Both the position numbers and the translations under genes were made by a program. Under the pieces are notes generated by a model. The model worked only from the letters and a program-made list of their open reading frames with translations. It had not been told where the DNA came from and did no database searches. DNA of 64,000 nucleotides. Source: Lateolabrax maculatus. Taxonomy: Eukaryota; Chordata; Actinopteri; Acropomatiformes; Lateolabracidae. Positions 1 to 12,391 of this stretch are shown here, in pieces; position 1 is the first letter of the stretch, and each line of letters starts with the position of its first letter. Location: positions 3,422,001 to 3,486,000 of the forward strand of contig CM062211.1 in assembly GCA_031216445.1 (NCBI GenBank), written 5' to 3'.

Positions 1-640
1 AACATTCATATCCAAGATGGCTGCTCAGTACAGGCTGACAGGCAGTCAGCTGTAAAGAAAGCCAGCAGCAGCTCAGAGGAACAACGTGCCAGCGCAGGAG
101 ACGTTCTCTGCGATGTCTGCACTGAAACCAGACTGGAGGCCCTGAAGTCCTGCCTGGTATTTGCCTACTGTGAGACACACCTGGAGCCTCACCAGAGAAT
201 CACAGGCCTGAAAAGACACGAGCTGATTAAACTTGTGGAGAACCCGGAAGACAGGATCTGCAAACAGCACGGCGGCCTCTGAAGTTACTCTACAAGACTG
301 ACCGGGTGTGAGTGTGTGTCAGTTCTGCGACGAGTCGGGTCACAAGTCACATGTCTGTATTCCTTTGATAGAAGAATACAAGGTAAGAAAAGCTGAACTG
401 GGGAAGACAGGGGCTGAGGTTCAGCAGATGATCCAGGAGAGGCGACTGAAGATTGAGCAGATCAAACAGTTGGTGAAGCTCAGCAGGGAAGACGCAGACA
501 GAGAGACAGCAGCCAGCGTGCAGGTCTTCACTGCTCTGATCCAGTCTATTGAGAGAGGTCTGGCTCAGCTCGTGGACATGATTGAAGAGAAGCAGAAAAC
601 CAATATCCGAGGGTTAGTATATTGCTGGTTCTACTCCACT
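1..640 (+). pseudogene. TRIM-family gene fragment (B-box 1, B-box 2, coiled coil), frameshifted
   Basis: The reading frame starting at base 1 is open to 279 and contains a B-box-1-like segment (DVLCDVCTETRLEALKSCL, then YCETHLEPH) as found in fish TRIM proteins. Around 279 the similarity jumps to another frame (LKLLYKTDRV, 279-308), and around 308-311 it jumps again to the frame encoding VCQFCDESGHKSHVCIPL. That segment is the zinc-ligand core of B-box 2. It is followed by a typical coiled coil (GKTGAEVQQMIQERRLKIEQIK...) up to EEKQK near 598. After that, homology stops and the frame runs into unrelated sequence ending at 673. The RING would lie left of the window, and no SPRY/B30.2 exon is seen downstream. 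Two frameshifts inside one zinc finger plus the truncation argue for a pseudogene; a sequencing error could explain one shift but hardly all the damage. TRIM genes act as E3 ubiquitin ligases and are greatly expanded in teleosts. The subfamily cannot be set from this piece. Confidence 0.82.
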
Positions 641-1221
641 GGGAGGCGCCAGAGAAATAGTCAAGATCCTTAGTGGAGCCTGTGGGAGATGCAAAATCAC
701 TTCCAAAGAATTTTAAATGTAGTTTTTACTTGATTTGCATGAAAATTTAATTGTAGATTTCTTTCCTTTCTCCTTTCTCTGTTCAGAATTAGAAACATTT
801 TGTAGTTCAGTTTGGGTAACTCAGTCTGTTTGGAAGCACAACCAAAGTATGGAATTCCCTGAGGGCCAAAATTACAATACATATGTATTACATCGTGGAA
901 ATAGCAACATACAGTATACGTTAATACACAAAAATATGTTAATTAATCAAGAATTTGTGATGTCATTAAATAGATTTTAAAAACGTATTACTGTGAGATG
1001 TTATTCTATTATTCTTATTTTAAAAGTTTATTTGGACTGAATTGTCAGAAAATGTCAGCAGTTAAGTTGCAGTTGCCGTGAGTCCTCAGAGATGATTGGC
1101 TGAAGCAAGAGGGGGGCGTGACAATTAGACAAAACATTGTCATGACAAGTGACATTATGACATTAAAGTGCCAATAGGGAAAATGCAGCTCTCTGTATGC
1201 TGTATTGTATGTATTGTATTA

Positions 1222-1259
1222 TTGTATTATATCTCATGTTTTGTATTATATCTCATGTT
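1222..1259 (+). repeat. 19-bp tandem duplication
   Basis: The unit TTGTATTATATCTCATGTT occurs twice back to back, without mismatch. Confidence 0.9.
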
Positions 1260-2097
1260 TTGTGGATTTGCATTCATATTTTTTGGAGAATAATTTCACA
1301 ATTTGTTGGTTGATTTATATATGTTACCGGTTATTCATTTAAAACTTCTGAGCTTTTAATTATAATGTGAAATGTTTTACTTCATTTTTTTTATTTCAAA
1401 CACTTCCTAGGAAAAGTACTTTATTTTGCTGTCAGAGCAAAATAAAAACTGCTATATATTTTTTTTTTTTTATGAAATCATTGTATTAATGAAAATTAAA
1501 AACACACTGTGTGAGTCCCTAAAGTCAGTGTCTCATTCATCATCAATGGAAATATTTGAGGAATTCTTTCTCTTGCTGACGTGGGCCTGACTGTGTGCAA
1601 TGATTGGTAGCCTATTGATACATTTTGAAGTTAAGTATCGTTAGTTTGAATTTTAATTAAGGGGAAATATCTTTGAAACTCAAGCAAACACTGTGGGAGT
1701 CTGTATAGTCAGCCTGCTACTTTGTGTCAGTTCAAGGATTTATTCCTGTCTGACGTCACAGATTATGGTCTTAAATCTCAGCCTAGATAATTGGTTTAGT
1801 GTTTTGCTTTCTCGCCTTAACAATTAATTTCCCTATATGTAATTCCTTAGCAACTGATGCTTAATTCTCCGCATGCAATGCTGTGACTGGCATGTGCACA
1901 GAGCTACAAATTATATGTGCATTGTGTACGGAAAATGCTATGCTTAATGTTATTGCTTATTAGTTGTGGGAGTGGATGTTCTCCCTTATTATGTTTACTA
2001 TTTCAGGAATGATGTGATTCAAGTGCTGCATCCTAGTGAAACTGGTTTAAGCCTTCATCTAGCAAACTGGGCTCAAGGTCACAGGTACTCAGCTCTG

Positions 2098-2139
2098 TGC
2101 GTGTGTGTGTGTGTTGTGTGTGTGTGTGTGTGTGCGTGC
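2098..2139 (+). repeat. (GT)n microsatellite
   Basis: GT dinucleotide run with a single interruption near 2114 and GC variants at its ends. Confidence 0.95.
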
Positions 2140-2789
2140 AGAGAGGGAGTTCAAAGTATCACTCCCTTTGACGTCTCTTGGAATCCCATGAAGGTTTTAT
2201 TGACGTTGGGAGCTGGCATTGAATGCATCAGAGGCGGTGGTGTGTGTCTTTTCACGTCATTGGGACGTCAGAGTTCAAGTTGTTGTGGAGCTGTTTGATG
2301 CTCACAGGCCACTTTGGCAGGATGCCAGAGCCTGAAAGTGTTTTGTTAGCAAACTTCTGCACTGGGACTGTCCAAATATTAGATATTAAAAAGGCATTTA
2401 GTGAATGTCCCAAGGCACAAAATGGCCGCACTATATCTGCTAATAGGACTGATCAATACCGCAGACTCCGTGATTATTTCGCAAGCTCTTGACATTTCGA
2501 GCTTTGAAAACAAGGCAAACCTCAGTACACTGGAAATCAAATAAAGGCTGAGTTGGTGGTTATAACATACGCCAGGAAAATAATAAACAAGTGCCTGTTG
2601 TTCCAATTGGGGTTTAACAGTAAGACTGTTATCTAACCCAATTCTCAGGGGTTTATAAGACTGGTGGTCTATGGATGGCAGGAAGATCTAAGATTAAATT
2701 ATGGGTTGTCAATATAAAACACGTTTCGTCTTATTGGCACTCGGTTCTGCAGAGCTGTCTGAAAATATTAAAGGCAGACTGTAATCTAG

Positions 2790-2970
2790 ACATGGTTTGA
2801 GTTGGACCGGGTTAAAAACCGACCCAGTGTGGGTTAATATAGCAGCTACGCAATAACCACCCAACACAAGAGTATTTTTGATCCAGTAACCCAACAGTAA
2901 CATAAAAATAACACTAACGCTAGGTCAAAACAACCCATTGGCATTGGGTACAATTATAATGACCCATGCT
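2790..2970. repeat. AACCCA/TGGGTT-rich palindromic dispersed repeat
   Basis: The segment carries many copies of the motif AACCCA or its complement TGGGTT in both orientations (GGGTTAAAAACCGACCC, GTGGGTTAATA, GTAACCCAACAG, CAACCCATTGGCATTGGGTA, ATGACCCATG). This composition matches a short non-autonomous DNA element that is common in teleost genomes. I cannot define its ends or its superfamily. Confidence 0.45.
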
Positions 2971-3144
2971 GTCCATTTTTAACTGTGATTTTTAGTGTCC
3001 ACATATGCATACAAGATTCTATTATCTGCATAAAAATTTATATTGTAAATTAATTGTATGTTTTACGTAAAATAATGGATGACACCAGATTAAGATTTTA
3101 GTTATTTATGATTTATGATTTTACTCCTCATTTACCTCTTTGAG

Positions 3145-3260
3145 TGTTCTTACTGTACCTGTACTTGTTTGTTTTGGGATTCTTATGTGTGACATGGCTG
3201 CTGTAACTCTTTAATTTCCCTTTGGGATGAATAAAGTACTTTAATTAATTATTACAATGG
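3145..3260 (+). mobile_element. LINE/SINE-like 3' tail
   Basis: The sequence CTTTAATTTCCCTTTGGGATGAATAAAGTACTTTAATTAATTATT resembles the 3' end of a widespread fish retroposon, which typically reads ATTTCCCTTTGGGATTAATAAAGTA followed by a short simple repeat. Only the tail is recognisable; no reverse transcriptase is attached. Confidence 0.55.
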
Positions 3261-3819
3261 AGGTTGATCTGAGACCATCAGTACAAATCGCCTGTGTTCT
3301 AGAGATGGCAGCCACGTGATTTATTTTCGGATGAGCTGGCTATACAAGGAGGTTGACTTAAACACTCGGCATCAACGATGGGTGTGGTCAGAAGTGTGCT
3401 CTGCTGCACCTTTAATTTCACCTAACAGTGATATCATGTTGAATTGAATACACCCTGAGTGGAGGGGAGAGTTTGACGACTGCCCCTGCATTTTGTCACG
3501 AGTGCTACAGCTTTGCAGTTAAAAAAGAGACAGAGAATTAAAAGCAAAGAGAGAAAAACTGGGAAAAAGTTGAAAAGTTTGTGTTTTGAAATTTTGCATT
3601 AACAGTAAAGGAATTTAATTTCACTGAACTGATGATAATAAAATGTCATTTGTGTTTTACACGTCACCATGTAGACATAGCCGAGAATCCAGTCATCCAG
3701 GTCTTGTGTTAATAACTAGTGTGAGGAAAAGGTTGTGGCCAGTGAGGAGACTATGTGTGAGACTGCACGTATGCTGGCAGACAGGGCAGGAGGAGCTCTG
3801 TATGTGTGAGTGTGTGTTT

Positions 3820-3820
<1 letters not shown>

Positions 3821-3854
<34 letters not shown>

Positions 3855-3873
3855 TGTGTCTGTGTGTGTGTGT
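3821..3873 (+). repeat. (GT)n microsatellite
   Basis: GT run with a few CT-containing units towards its right end. Confidence 0.95.
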
Positions 3874-3963
3874 AAAATAAAGACTGTGCAAGTGATACAT
3901 TAATTGCATGTTGGGGGCTATAAATAATATTGTCACATTTATGTTTTAAAGAACCCTGCATTT

Positions 3964-4014
3964 TGTGTGTGTGTGTGTGTGTGTATGCATGTGTATATGT
4001 GTGTGTGTGAGTGG
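3964..4014 (+). repeat. (GT)n microsatellite, interrupted
   Basis: Two GT runs joined by GTATGCATGTGTATAT. Confidence 0.93.
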
Positions 4015-4640
4015 ATTAGGATATGGGTGTGTGTGTGGAGCATGGTGTGGAGTCACGTTTATCTTTCCTTTATGGAGACTGCAGATTGTGTGATGTCACT
4101 GCCCGCCTGACAGGTTTTCCACAGATTAGTTTCCTTTGTTCTGCCAAAATGTCCACTCTGAAGTTCAGAGACGCATCCACACACCCAGACTTACACATTT
4201 TAAAGGATAACGCTGATGATACTTTTCTCTATTTTTCTTAACAGTCAACATACCCCATTAAAAGCCCAAAACCAAGGATGAATGTATCTAACAAGTAGTG
4301 TCTGTGTATGTAAAGACTGCTATATCTTATCCAAGGTCAGCACTGTCAGGACGGCTTGCTTTTGGTCAACAGTGTGATTTCACCAAAGTCTGTGCTGATT
4401 AACTTGGCCTCCATGAGAATATCCACTAATCGTGGCGATTCCAATGGTATGAATTGAATTCACTTGAATTCACTTGAATTTTGCCATTGCAAATTCTGGT
4501 GTGTGTAGGCCTTTCTCTTTTAAATCTGTTTCAGTATTTGTGTGTGTTAGTGTGTGTGTGCATATCCCTGTGTCATTGTCTTCTCAGGAGGGAGGCAGCT
4601 GGGTTGGGAAAATTGATAAGCCAAGGAACCTAAACACATA

Positions 4641-4642
<2 letters not shown>

Positions 4643-4689
<47 letters not shown>
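4643..4689 (+). repeat. (CA)n microsatellite
   Basis: Nearly uninterrupted CA run. Confidence 0.96.
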
Positions 4690-4690
<1 letters not shown>

Positions 4691-4861
4691 GGTATTTTTT
4701 GCATCTATAAAATATGGCAGATTGGATTGTGGGAAAGTTAAAAAATAGTGTACATGCAATGAAAAACAATTTTCTTTTTGTCTCTTATGCGAAGATTCTG
4801 AGGACACCTCACAAGATGTCCAGTCTTGCTTCATTCAATTAAGAACTAGCTCCAGAATACA

Positions 4862-5572
4862 TCGATGCTGTTACACTCGGACCTGGAAAAAGTTATTCAC
4901 GCACTCATTTTCTCTAGACTTGACTTCTGTAACTCCCTCCTTTCCGGCATAAACCAAAAGTCACTCTCTCGCCTCCAACTACTTCAGAATGCAGCAGCTC
5001 GGCTTCTTACTGGTTTTAACAGACGACATCACATCACCCCAGTCCTGGTTTCTCTCTACGGGCTCCCTGTTCATCACGTCTGGGTCTGGCACCAAGCTTC
5101 TTAACAGAAATGTTGACCCCATATGAGCCAGCATGCAGCCTTAGATCCTCAGGTGGGGCCTTTCTGGAACAACCTGCCAGAGGAGATAAGGCTTGCAGAA
5201 TCAGTGACTTATTTTAAATTACTTCTTAAAACCTATTTTTACAGACATGATTTCATGTGATGTCATCTTTTTATTGCTTTTATTTATATTTTATTTTTAT
5301 TTATTTATGTTAAAATGTTGTCATAAAAAATATTGTCTTTTATCTCTTTTACCATTTTTATCCTTCATCATTCTTTTGTCTTCTCTCTACAATGTTTTTT
5401 GGTCTTTTTTTCTCCTTGTTTTAACTCTATCTAAACTTTACCTTCATTTTTTCTTGCCGTTGTGTGGCCTTCTGTTTGGCCCTTTTGCTTTGTCTGTCAA
5501 AGCACTTTGTAAACCCTGTTTTTTAAAGGTGCTCTATAAATAAAGTTTTTATTATATTATTATTATTGCAAA
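4862..5572 (+). mobile_element. 5'-truncated, internally deleted LINE (L2/CR1-like) with intact 3' tail
   Basis: The frame at 4865-5075 encodes DLEKVIHALIFSRLDFCNSL, then LQLLQNAAARLLTGFNRRHH and ITPVL. This is the conserved C-terminal part of L2/CR1-type reverse transcriptase ORFs in fish. A further segment at 5164-5260, WNNLPEEIRLAESVTYFKLL...YFYRHDFM followed by TGA, is the usual end of that ORF. The middle piece normally present between them is mostly missing and the frame is broken, so the copy is dead. Downstream, TTTGTAAACCCTGTTTTTTAAAGGTGCTCTATAAATAAAG followed by an ATT-rich simple repeat is the characteristic L2-type 3' end. The orientation is plus. The 5' truncation is typical of target-primed reverse transcription. 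Confidence 0.88.
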
Positions 5573-7599
5573 CAACTGCTCAGTTGAACTTGCTACGAAT
5601 AACATTAACCATACATTACATACAATACATTTATTTAATTATTTTGCATTTTATTTTTTTACAACTACAACTATTTTTTTTATTACTTTAATGAAAATAA
5701 AAATAAATTCTTTACCTGACTGAAGTAAGCTTAACTTAACCAGGACAGTCACATAAAATTATCAAAACTAAACTGTTCTAAACTTATCACTTATTGTGAT
5801 ATATCAAATTTAATGTATCAGTAAATATTGTACAATAACTTTGCATCTGTGAAAGTTATTCCCTGTTGCTTGGTTTTGACGTTTCTTTCATTAAAAAAGC
5901 TGATGGTACAAAGACTTGTCTTTCCCCCTCAGTATACATTCTCTTATGTAATAAAGCTGTTTTGGAAGCCTGTAATACACGACCTTACAACGCTGTGATC
6001 CCTCTGACCCTGCAAACCTGTGAACCTACAGAATGTCTAAGTTTACACCATACTATTACAGTCAATCACTGCACAGCTGCAGAGATGTGGGGCAGGCTTC
6101 GGTTACCTCCCCCAGCCTCTCAGAACACGCAGACTATGTTTGACAGTGCATGTGATTGCAGTGTCATGTCTGGTTTTCCCCCCTACATGAGCTGTCTCAA
6201 ATGTTCCCTCATTGGGAATGTGTGGCTTGTATCCCCTGAATGTTTCCATCCACAAGTCCAAGTTTAAAACAGTGATCAGTGGAGGTAAATGATGTTTCAC
6301 CGAAAGCTTATAGCAACAAACAAAATGCATCTGCCTCCTATGGTGGTGTACAACCACATTCTGTTCTCTCTGTACATATTCAAAGTAAATGAAAAATGAA
6401 TGCACGTGTATTCCTGTCTGAGTGTGCTTCTGCCTGCATTGTCTACGTGCCGTCACCTTTCCTCACTACTTTTCTGTATGACGTTTTCAGTCTGATGTTT
6501 CCTGTAGGTGTGTGAGGCTTTGCATGGATCACGATGATTGCACTGGGGTTTTACCAAGGACACTAACCTCTTTCTCTTTCCAAATCCCTGCCCTCTGCTA
6601 AGGTACAGTAACGCGTTGTTGCTCAAGCCAGTGACTCACTGCCATATTCCTGTCTCAGCAAAAACCACCAGACACCAGATAACCAGCATAGAATGTGATT
6701 CAGAATTTAACTTGGCCAAAGGGCAAAAATGCCACAGATAGCGGATAAAATGAAATTACATTGAGGAGAGCTTGTTTAGCAACTGCAGGCCACATTTTGT
6801 TGTGTGAGTTATTATTTAGTCAACCAACTAGGCAAACCGAAGCAGCATGAACTACAGCAAAACAAATTCAACAATTGCAACAAAGAAAAATGATAGTACT
6901 ATTCTCTCATGCTGCAACTTACTGTATGAACCCTAAGAAAACAGTGTAGGAGGTGCAGCAGGATTTTGAATAAAGCATTTCCCAAAATGTGAAACTACTC
7001 CTTTAAGTGGTACAAAAAGAAGTAACTTTTAGCCATTTTTTTAATGCCACACTGTTAATCCGTTGAAAAAAATGACCTTCATATGTTACACTGCTTGGAT
7101 AAAATATGGTTGCTTCTCCCACATTACAAAAAAACGTTTTTTCTACTTTTTACCACAGAGATAGTCTTTCTGACAACTGTTGGCTGTGTGTTTTGTGGAT
7201 TATCCAGAGCTAGCTCTAGCTACCTCAGATCACCAGGGCTTAAATTAGATTATCATAAAGATGGTTGTTTTAATACATCTTGGAGATGTGAACCCTGCAT
7301 TTGAGAAACCCAACTTTCTCAAAGAGCGCTGGCTGCTGCGGGACGTAAAGAATTAGCTGATTCCGCCATTGTTGTTACTGTCCATTGCCATTTATTGTTG
7401 ACATGGGATTGGCTGACCTTCTCACCTGCAAGTGAATAAAATAAATGCAACATATCTGCAGAGCAAAATTTCAATATTGTTTCATTTAATTATACGTTTT
7501 TGTTTTAATGACTAAAAACTCATTCTCTGTGTAAAAGTGCCTTAACATGCACACTAATCCTAATGCTGAATTACATTAATTACTATAACTATACTATTA

Positions 7600-7765
7600 A
7601 TTAAATTCTATCCACCTCCATTGTGCAGGGGTGGAGACAGATGTCTCATAGATCCAAGATCTCCAACCTGGGAAAATAAAACTAAAACTTTCTGCACTGC
7701 TAGATTCCACTATAGATAAGTTAGACAACATGTTTTTGGAATTCAGGTGAACCAACCCTTTAAAA
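7600..7765. repeat. Dispersed percomorph-type repeat fragment
   Basis: The run from TTCTATCCACCTCCATTGTGCAGGGGTGG through GGGAAAATAAAACTAAAACT to AGGTGAACCAACCCTTTAAA resembles a high-copy non-coding repeat I recognise from percomorph fish introns. The closing motif GTGAACTAACCCTTTAA is its hallmark. Family name and borders cannot be assigned by eye. Confidence 0.5.
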
Positions 7766-8415
7766 CGTATTGTGTCTACTCTGACTGATTCCAGTGAGGA
7801 AAAAGAAACAACTATTTGCAATGTAATGTTTGGGTTTCTGGACTAGTTTTGTGTGATAAAAGGCGGAATGTAGACAAAGTGCAGTCACACTTGAATATTT
7901 CCCACATTGCTACAATGGAGTCAGATAGGAGACACTGTTAGTTATCAAAAGTGATAATGGCAACACTGTCAGCCCCTTAGAATCAAACAACCAGAACTTC
8001 GGTTTGAATCGGCTCCGACGTTACATCTGATGCAGAAAAGCTGAGAAGTAGCAGAGCAGCCCAAAAGCCTTGAAACCAATCTTCAATATGTAGCTCTTTG
8101 TTATCTCAGCGTTGCAGCCCCAACTGTTGTCAGCTGACAGATAGCCACCGTGCATACTGTTCTGTATATCCTCACTGACATTTTTGTACAGACAATGTAT
8201 CAAGCCACAGCCGACTGAAGTGACGAGCTACAGCCTTGTCCGTTTGAATCGTTCGGTCGTAGTCAAAACAGCTCACTGCTGTGCATTCAACCTCTTATCC
8301 AGGTTGGCCTGCTGATATAGTTGTTGTAGATACTATCTTGCAGGGAAAATAATTCCATTGACGAACCAACTGAAATCTGTTATAGAAGATCCTACTTCAA
8401 AAATGATTTATGCAA

Positions 8416-8444
8416 AAAATAAATAAATAAATAATAATAATAAT
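8416..8444 (+). repeat. (AAAT)n/(AAT)n microsatellite
   Basis: AAAT units followed by AAT units. Confidence 0.9.
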
Positions 8445-9714
8445 ACAAATTCTGTTTATCATGACTTGAATATCTCATAATAATATGTCTTGAAATAACA
8501 CATTTGTTGACAACTTAATTTCATTTCAAGGTCCATTTAGTATCTGTTCTGGTGCTTTAAATCATATTACATTACAGATGGAGTCAAACTTATTTTTTGT
8601 TTCTGCCCAAAACTCTGTCTATGATGTAGGCCGGCCTTGCTTGGTGCACCTGACAAAGCAATATGCTGTTTCCCGTCTTGCGAGTCACTCTCAATATGAA
8701 TTTCAGCTGCTATTCCATCAATGTCGAATGTACACACATTTGCATATGAGCTTAACAGGTGTTTCGGTCCAAAGTATGTGCCTGAGTGTGTGTCGGAGAT
8801 ACAGAGTATCTGTGTTAGTTACGTAAAGGCCGGCCCTTAGCCGTGTAGTGTGTTGGAATGTTAATGTTATGACAGTGAAAGGGGGTTACCGTGGATCCAG
8901 AGGCTTATCTGGACAGGTGCGTGAGGTGAGGACAGTGTCTGCCTTCTGTCTGTTTACCACACTCACATGAATGGACAGTGTCTGGTGTGAAATACTTTGG
9001 CACAATCTGGCATCGTGTGGTTGTCCTTTCCACTGACGAAGAAATGATTATTCATGGCTGATTGGCCTTTTTAGGAAACAGAGTATAAATGAGTTGGCCG
9101 TGACCCAGCGGAAGAAATTCATGAAAGCAGACTGACATCGTCTGCGCTCCAGGCACCATGATGAAGCCACAGAGAGCTGTCACCCAACTCTGAAGCTCTT
9201 CAGCAGCTTTTATAGTCTCTTTTTGCTTGTTGCAATGCTTGTATGGGTCGTATATTCCGCTCTCATCAACCCTCATCTCCAGCTGCAGTAGGCTGCTGTT
9301 TTCAGCATCAACCCACAGTAGCTGCCTGGCCCAAGGGCCAAATGACACACAAAGTTAGCAACTGCAGTATCGAGAGAACATGGGCATTTAGATGCTAAAG
9401 ACGCGCATATTTTTCTTAGGAGTTGGTGGGGACCAAACCAGAGCTCAGAGGAGCTGGGCCGGATCTACGCGCAGGCATTCTGGGCACATGCCTAGTGCCA
9501 CCTTACCACTAGGGGGACCAGACACACGGGTAAAGAACATCAACTGCCTACATTTAGTAACGTTTAATGTATATTTGAAAATATTAATTCGGGCTGTATT
9601 CTTGGACGTGAGAAAAGTCCCATGTTCTTCTCTCAAAGCTGTCTAACTTTAATTTATCTGTGGATGCAGTCAAATGGATGGAGTGTTATCTAGTTATGAG
9701 AAGACAATGCACGT

Positions 9715-10312
9715 CTTTAATATGTTAACAACCTGCCACTTGTTTGCCCTGAAGTCAAAACCCAAATGGTTGTGGATGACACTGTCATTTTTGTACATGG
9801 TAAAGACAGATATTAAGTGGCCAAATTAACATCAGCAATGGCTGCAAAATTTTCGATCGGCTCTCAGAATCTTGCCAGAAACTTAATGTGAGTAAAACCT
9901 CTTGTATGTACAGATATCATTGTAAAGGGTGATAGGATTCAGATTGTTTCACATTTAAGATATCTTGAATTCTTATTGGCGCACAGCTGCCCTTTAACAA
10001 ACATTCATTTGTTAAATTCATTGGAAACCAGATTCCCTTAGATGCAGCAAAACTGTACGTGTACTCAAACACAAACACTTGATGTGTCTTAATGTTGTGG
10101 AATCTTGTTGTTGCTGAGGTTGTTGTTGTATAGTGAATATGTACTATCTTGTAATTGTGTTTTTATACTACAGTGTTCATTTTCTCAGCAGAGATGTTAT
10201 TCTCTGTTTCCTGCCCGGGGACTACAGATGTTAATTAGCTTATAGCCAACTCTGTTACAGCTAAAAAGCTGTGCACTGTCCCAGTCAAATAAACAAATAA
10301 ATCAAATGCTGT
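9715..10312 (+). mobile_element. Degenerate LINE reverse-transcriptase fragment with 3' tail
   Basis: The frame NNLPLVCPEVKTQMVVDDTV followed by IFVHGKD (about 9728-9805) is the catalytic core of a fish LINE reverse transcriptase. The normal Y/F-A-D-D box reads VVDD here, so one residue of the motif has decayed and stops follow. Further matches are SKTSCMYRYH, then LIGAQLPFN and DAAKLYVYS. The end, TTTCCTGCCCGGGGACTACAGATGTTAATTAGCTTATAGCCAACTCTG...GTGCACTGTCCCAGTCAAATAAACAAATAAAT, matches the 3' UTR of a common fish non-LTR element. It is a different LINE family or subfamily from the 4.86 kb copy. It is not functional. Confidence 0.85.
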
Positions 10313-12391
10313 AGCTCTGTTTCTGTTCATTCAAAATGGTAAAGTACATTCATTTCTTGTAAACTGGCTGCAAAACCAATATATAAAATACAGCAGCCTA
10401 TTTGTACGATATGTAGATGGAAATGGGACAGTGTGCATCCCGTCCAGTAACATCACTGGAGTTATTTGTTTCTGTTTGCAGCATTCATCCACTGGAAAAT
10501 CTCTTGGAGTTTTAGAGACAGCACGTATGAAGACAACTATGGAAACTGTCCACAGCCTTAGTGAGTCCAGGTTAAGAAGGATTCAGACTGCTCTGAGGGA
10601 TAAAGACCTCCCAACTTGCACTAGTTAGGTGTAGCTGAAGAAGTGGCCACAGAGCTTGTACTTACAGTGTGTATATCTTCCACTTCTCCCTCTCTCATGT
10701 TAGCTTGAGATCTCTGATTTACATTGAGTATATTCTGTGACTGCAGGGTTGCATTCCACTGAACACTGTGGAGCATTTTACTGCTCTTAAGTTTGTGCAG
10801 ATCTGCCGTGTGTAAAATGTTGTTGGGTATTTCTCTGTTTTTCCATTAGGCAACATGAACCAGACCTGGCCTCCTGTGAGTTTCCAGTAGTTTAGAAAGC
10901 ACTGAAATAAGTCATCTATCTCCAGTCACTTGACCTGACCATCGCTTCAGTGAGTGGTTTTCAGTGTAGACACAATGTGCTTTTGATTCTCAAGATGTTT
11001 TCACTGCTTTTTTTTTTTTTTACCACTTGGAGGATGTTAGTTATTTTACTGGTCTATAAATTGAAATGATTACCCATTATATTTGACTCTAAGATATGAA
11101 AGTCAATTAAAAGCCTAATTTGTAAATGTAAAAATAGATCCTGGCATGTGACACAGTCACAGTCACAGCTGACATATGTCAACTGCAGGCAAGACATTAT
11201 GACATAATTCATGCTGGTGGACTTTTTGGTATTTGTTATTTACATAGTGATAAAATGTAAGAGCAAAGTGATAACAGAAAGGCACGGGGACGAAATATAA
11301 ACTCAGAGAAGGAATGTGTATTTCTAATTTGTGCATGTAAGTTTTTAAAAACCAGAGAAGGGCCTTATACAACCATCTTGATGTTGCAGGAGGCAACATT
11401 GCCCCTCAAATAAAAACTCCCCTGTCCACTCAGTTTGTAGTACTCCAGTCGCACTCCAGTGTAGAATTGCACTTCCATGAAGTTGGGGGACTGAGAAGAC
11501 ACAGATTAAAAAAATCTAAATTCTTCAAAACTGATGAAATAAATACAGGGTCCTACAATTCCCATAATGTAACTCTGCTCTGTTTTGACAGGACAGTTAA
11601 GAAAGACAGGAAAATCAGTTCATTACAGTTATTAATCTCAATATTGTATCTGTTACCCATTTTAGGGTTCAGCTGGTTCGCTGTCTTACCTGGATTGTGA
11701 TGGTTGGCATTAGTTTGGTGTCTCTATGTTCAGAGGAGTCATGGGATAGTGTAGTCTAACAGTGTGGAAAATAATGTGTCAGCTACTGCTAACGTGGAAG
11801 CCATTTAAGTTACATTTAAAGGGGAATGAGTGGAACATTTGGGTTCAAATGGTCAACTCAACCTTCTGCTTCCACAGCACCTGACATGTGTTCAAAATTC
11901 AATTTGCCATTGCTGTTGGTTGTAAAAATTAGCAAATGGAAATATATGAATCCCTTGTCCTTCCTGTCTCCTCTCCTTTATCAGATGTGAAATGAACCAA
12001 TAGCTCGTCCGCTGCTGATCAAACCCCCCTGTAACTCATTAACTCTGTCCAGTCATACGACCATTACCGCTGATGTGGCTGCTGTCAGACCATGCCCCCA
12101 TTATGCTCTCAATGTTTCAATCACATTGTCCCCTGCCTTCCATAAGATTTGTTAGTTTTGTCCTGCACTTGTAATGATTGACTTCTTTGGGGATTATTGG
12201 GTCAGAACAGTTTGATCAACAGCATATTAACACAGGGGAGGGTGGCACTGATTAGAAAGAGTCTTTTCAAAAATATACTGAATAACATATTTTGCATCCT
12301 CATGTGATTCTATCATGTATGCTTTTATGTGCTTGAGGAATGCATGCACACACACTCGTAATTCATACTCCATCACACTACAGTGTAGTTC
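10313..12391. other. Intergenic, no gene recognised
   Basis: No supported coding or RNA gene. Open frames at 10431-10628, 11163-11399 and 11467-11700 lack family resemblance. The right-hand limit is set by the first canonical minus-strand polyadenylation signal downstream of adm2. Confidence 0.6.

Larger units (their letters stand above)
674..4861. other. Intergenic, AT-rich, repeats only
   Basis: No supported gene. The stretch holds a 19-bp tandem duplication near 1.22 kb, a palindromic AACCCA/TGGGTT-rich repeat near 2.8 kb, a LINE-like 3' tail near 3.2 kb and several (GT)n/(CA)n arrays. Open frames at 3643-3961 and 4474-4834 are largely translated dinucleotide repeats. Confidence 0.7.
5573..9690. 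other. Intergenic, no gene recognised
   Basis: Mostly AT-rich unique-looking sequence. Open frames of up to 133 codons (for example 5866-6267 plus and 6103-6456 minus) show no family resemblance and overlap one another on opposite strands. Recognisable content is limited to a repeat fragment near 7.6 kb and an (AAT/AAAT)n stretch near 8.42 kb. Confidence 0.65.

Noticed and set aside
3716..3961. Open frames rich in HTHT or CVCV residues, also at 4547-4834, 43484-43831 and 35337-35666
   Set aside because: They are translations of dinucleotide microsatellites.
6103..6456. 117-codon minus-strand frame overlapping a 133-codon plus-strand frame
   Set aside because: No similarity to any family, mutually overlapping, no splice or promoter context.
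8626..8840. GGCCGGCC motifs about 200 bp apart as transposon ends
   Set aside because: Similarity between the two sites is limited to about ten bases and no other terminal structure is visible.
9420..9550. Transposon end resembling GGGCCGGAT...CACTAGGGGGACC
   Set aside because: The similarity to known fish elements is too vague and no second end is seen.
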